This document shows positions 15,826-20,579 of a DNA stretch of 20,579 nucleotides, piece by piece (position 1 is the first letter of the stretch; each line of letters begins with the position of its first letter). The translations under genes and the position numbers were made by a program. Source of the DNA: Pseudomonadota bacterium (lineage in GTDB: Bacteria > Pseudomonadota > Gammaproteobacteria > Xanthomonadales > Xanthomonadaceae); contig JAEZCF010000008.1 in NCBI GenBank assembly GCA_023430045.1, forward strand, positions 1-20,579, read 5' to 3'. The notes below the pieces were generated by a model. The model made no database searches. It was not told the DNA's origin and was given only the letters and a program-made list of their open reading frames with translations.

Positions 15826-17600
15826 GCGCGCGCTCCCTGCACGCCGTCGTGCAGCCTGCCTTCCGGCAGCACCAGGCAACGATCCGCCCAGCCCATCACC
15901 ATCTCGCCATGGGTGGCGACCACCACGATGCGGTCGCGTGCGAACACCGCCAGCGACTCCAGCAACGCCGCCTCGGTATGCGGATCCAGGAAAGCCGTCG
16001 GTTCATCCAGCAGCAGGATGTCCGGATTGCGCAGCAACAGGCGCGCCAGGCCGATGCGGCGCGCTTCGCCACCGGACAGGCCGAAACCCCGTTCTCCGAT
16101 CACCGTATCCAGGCCCTGCGGCAACTGCGCGGCGAAACGCATCACCTGCGCGGCTTCGGCCGCTGCCTGCACGCTGGCGGCGCTGGCGGTGGGGTCGGCC
16201 AACCGCAGGTTGTCGAGGATGCTGCCGTGGAACAGGTAGGGACGCTGTCCCGCATAGCCCACCTCCAGCCCCGGCCGTCGCACGATGCTGCCTTCACGTG
16301 GTGGCAGCCAGCCAGCCAGCGCCTCCAGCAGCGTGCTCTTGCCGCTGCCGCTGGGACCGACCACGGCCAGCCGCTGGTTCGGTTCCAGCTTCAGGTCCAG
16401 CCCGCGCAGCACATCATGCGATGCGCCGACCGGACGCAGCACCAGTCCCCGTGCGACCAGCGGCGGTACCTGCGGCTGCAGCGGTACGGCCGGCAGCGAT
16501 GGCACCGCCACGGCATGCACCGGCAGCGCGCTGGGCAGCCCTCCCAACAGGCGCTCGACCTCCGCGGCGGCGGCGAGGGCGTTCGCGCGGTCGTGGTAAT
16601 GGGCTGCCAGCCGCCGCAGCGGTGCATAGAATTCCGGCGCCAGCAGCAGGCAGAACAGGCCGGCACCGAGCGTAGGCACCTGCGCATGCAACGACATCAT
16701 GCCCAGGTAGCTCAGGCCGAGGTACAGCGCCACCATCGCCACGCTCACCGAAGCGAAGAACTCCAGCACCGTGGACGACAGGAAGGCGATGCGCAGCACC
16801 TTCATGGTGCGCTCGCGCACGCCATCGGCGGCCGACGCCACCCCTTCCAGTTCGGCTTCGCCGCGCCCATACAGGCGCAGCAGTCCCAGGCCCTTGATGC
16901 GGTCGGCGAAGTGCCCGCTCATCCGCGCCAGCTCACCCAGCTGCGCGCGCCCGGCGGCCTCCGCACCCCAGCCCACCAGCATCATGAAGAACGGCACCAG
17001 CGGCGCGGTGGCCACGAATATCAGCGCCACCACCCAGTCCACCCAGGCCACGGCCATCGCGATGACCAGCGGTACGACCACCACTTCCACGCGGACCGGC
17101 TGGAAGCCGGCGTAATAGTTTTCGATGGCATCGGCATGCGTGAGCATCACCTCTCCCAGCTCGCCGCTGCGCTGCTGCCGCAGCCAGAGCGGCCCACGAC
17201 CGAGCAGGCCGGCATACGCACGTTCGCGCAGCGCCAGCCTGGCCGCGTCGGCGACGTCGCCGGCCGCTGCCTGCACCAGGCTGCCCAGCGCCGTGCGCAG
17301 CAGCAGGATCACGCCCAGCGCGGCCAGTACCGCGAGCTGATCCATCAGCGGCGCGCGCTCCACCAGCACGCGCTGCACCAGCCACGCGATGGCCGCCGCC
17401 TGCCCCACCAGCAGCATGCCGGACAGGCTGATGGCCGCCGCCGCCAACCGCTGGCGCCCACGCGCCGACGCGCCCAGTTCGTCCAGCCATTGCTGGCGGA
17501 CCTTGCGCTGCTGCGCCTCCAGGGTATGCGTATCGATGTCCTGGCTCACTGTGACTCGGCTGGGGAGAAGGGAACGGAACGTGGACGCCTGCATCTGCAT
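15822..17600 (-). CDS. cydD: ABC exporter subunit CydD
   Basis: CydD is the partner half-transporter of CydC. The 592-residue frame has a transmembrane domain (about 50-345) with hydrophobic helices such as ISLSGMLLVGQAAAIAWLVQ. The nucleotide-binding domain has Walker A GPSGSGKST (415-423), signature LSGGE (508-512) and Walker B ILLLDEP (528-534), followed by a histidine switch in VVATHGE. RQQRSGELGEVMLTHADAIENYYAGFQPVR is characteristic of CydD. The start is uncertain. ATG at 17600 (or 17594) gives the full frame, but a GTG at 17549 would give a protein beginning SQDIDTHTLEAQQRK, closer to a normal N-terminus. It is first in cydDC and divergent from cydAB across an Anr-type box. Confidence 0.93.
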   Translation of the reverse strand: MQMQASTFRSLLPSRVTVSQDIDTHTLEAQQRKVRQQWLDELGASARGRQRLAAAAISLSGMLLVGQAAAIAWLVQRVLVERAPLMDQLAVLAALGVILLLRTALGSLVQAAAGDVADAARLALRERAYAGLLGRGPLWLRQQRSGELGEVMLTHADAIENYYAGFQPVRVEVVVVPLVIAMAVAWVDWVVALIFVATAPLVPFFMMLVGWGAEAAGRAQLGELARMSGHFADRIKGLGLLRLYGRGEAELEGVASAADGVRERTMKVLRIAFLSSTVLEFFASVSVAMVALYLGLSYLGMMSLHAQVPTLGAGLFCLLLAPEFYAPLRRLAAHYHDRANALAAAAEVERLLGGLPSALPVHAVAVPSLPAVPLQPQVPPLVARGLVLRPVGASHDVLRGLDLKLEPNQRLAVVGPSGSGKSTLLEALAGWLPPREGSIVRRPGLEVGYAGQRPYLFHGSILDNLRLADPTASAASVQAAAEAAQVMRFAAQLPQGLDTVIGERGFGLSGGEARRIGLARLLLRNPDILLLDEPTAFLDPHTEAALLESLAVFARDRIVVVATHGEMVMGWADRCLVLPEGRLHDGVQGARA

Positions 17601-17614
17601 GGCCGCGTCCCGCC

Positions 17615-17620
17615 ATTGTA
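17615..17620 (-). promoter_or_regulatory. possible -10 box for cydDC
   Basis: The minus strand reads TACAAT (RC of 17615-17620), five of six consensus bases. It would start transcription near 17608. That is only about eight bases before the ATG at 17600 but about 60 bases before the GTG at 17549, which slightly favours the GTG as the translation start. No good -35 hexamer is at 16-18 bases. Confidence 0.4.
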
Positions 17621-17705
17621 GGGTCTGTCAGCGCAGGGGGCTGCGGCAAGGCGTCGCATCCATCGGACCGTTGGCATACGATTGTCGTGCCACGCCATTC
17701 GCACA

Positions 17706-17719
17706 TTGATCTGAATCAA
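17706..17719. promoter_or_regulatory. FNR/Anr box upstream of cydAB
   Basis: TTGATCTGAATCAA is a perfect TTGAT-N4-ATCAA site for FNR/Anr-type regulators. Its centre lies 96-97 bases before the cydA ATG. A class II activation geometry (-41.5) predicts a start near 17754 and a -10 box at about 17742-17747, where CATCAT matches four of six bases. The same box lies about 112 bases from the first possible cydD start, so it may also act on cydDC. The rest of the 208-base gap holds no gene. Confidence 0.85.
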
Positions 17720-17808
17720 GGCTGTTTGAAGTAACCGGTCACATCATTTGCTCCGTAGACCCTTCCTTCCCGCAACCCAGACGGCACTATCCACGAGGTA
17801 GCCAGGCC

Positions 17809-19395
17809 ATGATCGATTCGACAGTTGTAGAACTGTCGCGGCTGCAGTTCGCGCTGACCGCGATGTACCACTTCCTCTTTGTTCCCCTCACGCTCGGGCT
17901 GTCCTTCATGGTGGCCATCATGGAGAGCGTGTACGTCATGACCCGCAAGCCGGTCTGGCGGCAGATGACCCTGTTCTGGGGCACGCTGTTCGGCATCAAC
18001 TTCGCCATCGGCGTGGCCACCGGCCTGGTGATGGAGTTCCAGTTCGGCATGAACTGGTCCTACTACAGCCACTACGTGGGCGATATCTTCGGCGCGCCGC
18101 TGGCCATCGAAGGGCTGATGGCGTTTTTCCTCGAGGCCACCCTCATCGGCCTGTTCTTCTTCGGCTGGAAGCGCCTGTCGCCGGTCAAGCACCTTGCGGT
18201 GACCTGGTTCATGGCCCTGGGCACCAATCTTTCGGCGGTGTGGATCCTGATCGCCAATGGCTGGATGCAGTATCCGGTGGGTGCGGTGTTCAACCCGGAA
18301 ACGATGCGCATGGAAGTGGTGGATTTCGCCGCCGTGCTGCTGAATCCAGTGGCGCAGGCGAAGTTCGTGCATACCGTGAGCGCCGGTTACGTCACCGGCG
18401 CGGTGTTCGTGATGTCCATCAGCGCCCTGTATCTGCTGCGCAACAAGCATCGTGACATGGCCCGCCGCTCGTTCGCGGTAGCCGCGGCGTTCGGCCTGCT
18501 GTCCTCGCTGTCGGTGGTGGTGCTGGGTGACGAAAGCGGTTATGCCGCCAGCGAACACCAGAAGATGAAGCTGGCCGCGATCGAAGCGATGTGGGAAACC
18601 GAGCGTGCACCGGCCGACTTCACCGCCTTCGGCATCCCCAACCAGACCACCCGGCAGAACGACTACGCGATCAAGATCCCCTACCTGATGGGCCTGATCG
18701 CCACCCGTTCCACGAACCAGTCCATCCCGGGCATCCTTGAGCTGGTGGAACGTGCCGAACATCGCGTGCGCGGCGGCCAGTTGGCCTACGGCGCCCTGCA
18801 GCGCGTGCGTGCGGACAAGAACGACCTGGAAGCGCGCGAGATGTTTGATCGCCACTGGCAGGACCTGGGCCACGGCCTGCTGCTGAAGCGCTACCGCGAG
18901 GACATCCTCAACGCAACGCCGGAAGAGATCGCCAAGGCCGCCTTCGACACCGTACCGCGTGTGGCTCCGCTGTTCTGGACCTTCCGCATCATGGCCGCGC
19001 TCGGCTTCTACCTGATCGCGTTCTTCGCGCTGGCGTTCTACTTCTCCTGCCGGCACAACTTCCAGGACAAGCGCTGGTTCCTGAAGCTGGCGGTATGGTC
19101 GCTGCCGGCACCGTGGATCGCCATCGAATGTGGCTGGTTCGTGGCCGAATACGGCCGCCAGCCCTGGGCGGTGGATGGCGTGCTGCCCACCTTCTACGCG
19201 GCGTCCGGTCTGGCCCTGCACCAGATACTGACCACCCTGGCGGTGTTCACGCTCACCTATACGGTGCTGCTGGTCATCGAAGTGAAGCTGATGCTGAAGG
19301 CGATCCGCAAGGGACCGGAAGAGATCCTGCCGTCACTGCAGCCTTCGGCCACGCCCGTCATCCACCATGCCGCCCCGGCCCCCGGCCAGGCATAA
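17809..19395 (+). CDS. cydA: cytochrome bd ubiquinol oxidase subunit I
   Basis: CydA binds hemes b558, b595 and d and oxidises ubiquinol at the inner membrane, reducing oxygen without pumping protons. The 528-residue product has the heme ligands H21 (MYHFLF), H188 (KFVHTVSAGY) and M395 (TFRIM). The conserved acids E101 and E109 lie in IEGLMAFFLEATLIG. The quinol-site residues K254 and E259 are in the Q-loop, and GRQPW is at 449-453. All sit exactly two positions later than in E. coli CydA, so the Q-loop is the long E. coli type rather than the short cyanide-insensitive type of pseudomonads. ATG 17809 has GAGG ten bases upstream. The Anr box ahead predicts induction at low oxygen. cydB follows after 15 bases. 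Confidence 0.97.
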   Translation: MIDSTVVELSRLQFALTAMYHFLFVPLTLGLSFMVAIMESVYVMTRKPVWRQMTLFWGTLFGINFAIGVATGLVMEFQFGMNWSYYSHYVGDIFGAPLAIEGLMAFFLEATLIGLFFFGWKRLSPVKHLAVTWFMALGTNLSAVWILIANGWMQYPVGAVFNPETMRMEVVDFAAVLLNPVAQAKFVHTVSAGYVTGAVFVMSISALYLLRNKHRDMARRSFAVAAAFGLLSSLSVVVLGDESGYAASEHQKMKLAAIEAMWETERAPADFTAFGIPNQTTRQNDYAIKIPYLMGLIATRSTNQSIPGILELVERAEHRVRGGQLAYGALQRVRADKNDLEAREMFDRHWQDLGHGLLLKRYREDILNATPEEIAKAAFDTVPRVAPLFWTFRIMAALGFYLIAFFALAFYFSCRHNFQDKRWFLKLAVWSLPAPWIAIECGWFVAEYGRQPWAVDGVLPTFYAASGLALHQILTTLAVFTLTYTVLLVIEVKLMLKAIRKGPEEILPSLQPSATPVIHHAAPAPGQA

Positions 19396-19410
19396 GGCAG
19401 GAGAACACAG

Positions 19411-20565
19411 ATGGAAATCCTTGGACTCGACTACACCACGCTGCGCATCATCTGGTGGCTGCTGCTGGGCATCCTGCTGGTCGGCTGGGCCGTGATGGAT
19501 GGCTTCGACCTGGGCGTAGGCACGTTGCTGCCGTTCGTGGCCCGCACCGATGACGAACGCCGGCTGGTGATCAACACCATCGGCCCGGTCTGGGAAGGCA
19601 ACCAGGTCTGGCTGGTGCTGGGTGGCGGTGCGATCTTCGCGGCCTGGCCGCCGCTGTACGCGGTCAGCTTCTCCGGCTTCTACCTGGCCATCTTCGCGTT
19701 GCTGTTCGGGCTCATCCTGCGTCCGGTGGGCTTCAAGTACCGCAGCAAGATGCCCGGCAAGCGCTGGCGCGACAACTGGGACCGTGCGCTGTTCGTCGGC
19801 GGCCTGCTGCCCGCGCTGATCTCCGGCGTGGCGGTCGGCAACGTGCTGCTCGGCGTGCCGTATCACTTCGATGACAGCATGCGCATCTTCTACACCGGTT
19901 CGTTCTTCGGTCTGCTCACCCCGTTCGCGCTGGTCGCCGGCCTGGTCAGCGTAGCGATGCTGGTATCGCACGGTGCGGCCATGCTGGTAATGAAGACCGA
20001 TGGCCCGGTAGCGGAGCGTTCGGCACGCTACGGCAGCATCGCCGCACTGGTCAGCTTCGCGCTGTTCGCATTGGCCGGGGTGTGGGTGGCGTTCGGCCTG
20101 CCGGGTTATCAGATCACCTCGCAGGTGGTCACCGACGGTCCGACCAATCCGCTGCTGAAGACCGCGGAAATCGGCAGCGTGGCGGGCGGCTGGCTGCGCA
20201 ACTACAGCAGCATGCCGGCCACCGTGCTGGCACCGATCGTCGGCCTGCTCGGTGCACTCGCCAGCGCCGTGCTGCTGCGTGCGCGCCGTGGCGGCCTGGC
20301 CTTCATCGCCTCCGGTGCGTCCATCGCCGGCATCATCCTTACCGTGGGCTTTGCGATCTTCCCGTTCCTGCTGCCGTCGTCCAGCCAGCCAGGCGCCAGC
20401 CTGACGGTGTGGGACGGTTCGTCCAGCCACCTCACGCTGGGCATCATGCTGGTAGCGACGGTCATCTTCCTGCCGATCGTCCTCGCCTACACCACATGGG
20501 TCTACCGGGTGATGAAGGGCAAGACCACCGCCGAAGACATGAGCGACAACCCCAACGCGTACTGA
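19411..20565 (+). CDS. cydB: cytochrome bd ubiquinol oxidase subunit II
   Basis: CydB is the structural partner of CydA, a polytopic membrane protein of 384 residues, close to the E. coli length. The N-terminal WWLLLGILLVGWAVMDGFDLGVG and the IGPVWEGNQVWLVLGGGAIFAAWPPLYA stretch are family hallmarks. Several further hydrophobic helices follow to the C-terminus, ending in WVYRVMKGKTT before a short polar tail. A strong AGGAG (19399-19403) lies seven bases before ATG 19411. It is cotranscribed with cydA. The window ends 14 bases after the stop, so the small CydX subunit gene, which often follows cydB, cannot be seen. Confidence 0.97.
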   Translation: MEILGLDYTTLRIIWWLLLGILLVGWAVMDGFDLGVGTLLPFVARTDDERRLVINTIGPVWEGNQVWLVLGGGAIFAAWPPLYAVSFSGFYLAIFALLFGLILRPVGFKYRSKMPGKRWRDNWDRALFVGGLLPALISGVAVGNVLLGVPYHFDDSMRIFYTGSFFGLLTPFALVAGLVSVAMLVSHGAAMLVMKTDGPVAERSARYGSIAALVSFALFALAGVWVAFGLPGYQITSQVVTDGPTNPLLKTAEIGSVAGGWLRNYSSMPATVLAPIVGLLGALASAVLLRARRGGLAFIASGASIAGIILTVGFAIFPFLLPSSSQPGASLTVWDGSSSHLTLGIMLVATVIFLPIVLAYTTWVYRVMKGKTTAEDMSDNPNAY

Positions 20566-20579
20566 CCCTGCGTGGCGGG

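Noticed and set aside
14672..16675. 667-codon plus-strand frame opposite cydC and cydD
   Set aside because: It crosses two genuine minus-strand genes with full ABC motifs. The product is low-complexity Ser/Arg/Pro/Ala with no recognisable fold.
15849..17621. 590-codon plus-strand frame opposite cydD
   Set aside because: His/Gln-rich antisense shadow typical of the complement of Ala/Leu/Val-rich membrane proteins; no ribosome-binding site or known motif.
17716..19221. 501-codon minus-strand frame opposite cydA
   Set aside because: cydA has every catalytic residue. The antisense product is His/Gln/Arg-rich with no family match.
19333..20430. 365-codon minus-strand frame opposite cydB
   Set aside because: Shadow of cydB; composition is Gln/Arg/His/Ala-rich and featureless.

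Overview
This GC-rich window carries ordinary housekeeping genes of a gammaproteobacterium of the Xanthomonadaceae. Stenotrophomonas is the best guess. The gene order asd-fimV-truA-trpF-(trpI)-trpBA, an E. coli-type cydDC/cydAB cluster, a MetX of the xanthomonad kind and a GTAG-type REP hairpin all point there. The species cannot be fixed from this sequence alone. Sixteen protein genes are supported. I see no tRNA, rRNA, CRISPR array, insertion sequence, phage gene or toxin/defence locus. The largest gaps without a gene are 6555-6768 and 17601-17808, both just over 200 bases.

Left part (1-8931, mostly minus strand). trpB and trpA (tryptophan synthase) lie divergent to a TrpI-like LysR regulator at 2216. 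The 96-base gap between trpB and trpI holds two perfect palindromes that look like the TrpI operator. trpI converges on trpF; the short space between them is packed with inverted repeats. Reading on the minus strand, the order is asd (aspartate semialdehyde dehydrogenase), fimV (polar/type IV pilus hub), truA (tRNA pseudouridine synthase), trpF. trpF and truA overlap by four bases. A REP element lies between asd and fimV.

Middle (7891-14118). A minus-strand run, prmB-aroC-(2-hydroxyacid dehydrogenase), makes a ribosomal-protein L3 methylase, chorismate synthase and an NAD(P)-linked reductase, with a 4-base and an 8-base overlap. Divergent from prmB is a plus-strand run: a SCO1/SenC copper chaperone, psd (phosphatidylserine decarboxylase), metX (probably serine O-succinyltransferase rather than homoserine acetyltransferase) and a small DUF1294 membrane protein. 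The SCO/psd and metX/DUF1294 pairs each overlap by four bases.

Right part (14143-20579). cydD-cydC (heterodimeric ABC exporter needed for cytochrome bd assembly) run divergently from cydA-cydB (cytochrome bd quinol oxidase). A perfect FNR/Anr box in the shared 208-base gap predicts oxygen-controlled expression. The window stops 14 bases after cydB, so a cydX gene could lie just outside.

Taken together the genes cover chorismate-to-tryptophan synthesis, aspartate-family and sulfur amino acid synthesis, phosphatidylethanolamine formation, and assembly of both copper (SCO) and bd-type terminal oxidases. I found no undescribed multi-gene system. The points worth a second look are regulatory sites, REP repeats, possible leaderless starts and a likely misnamed enzyme.
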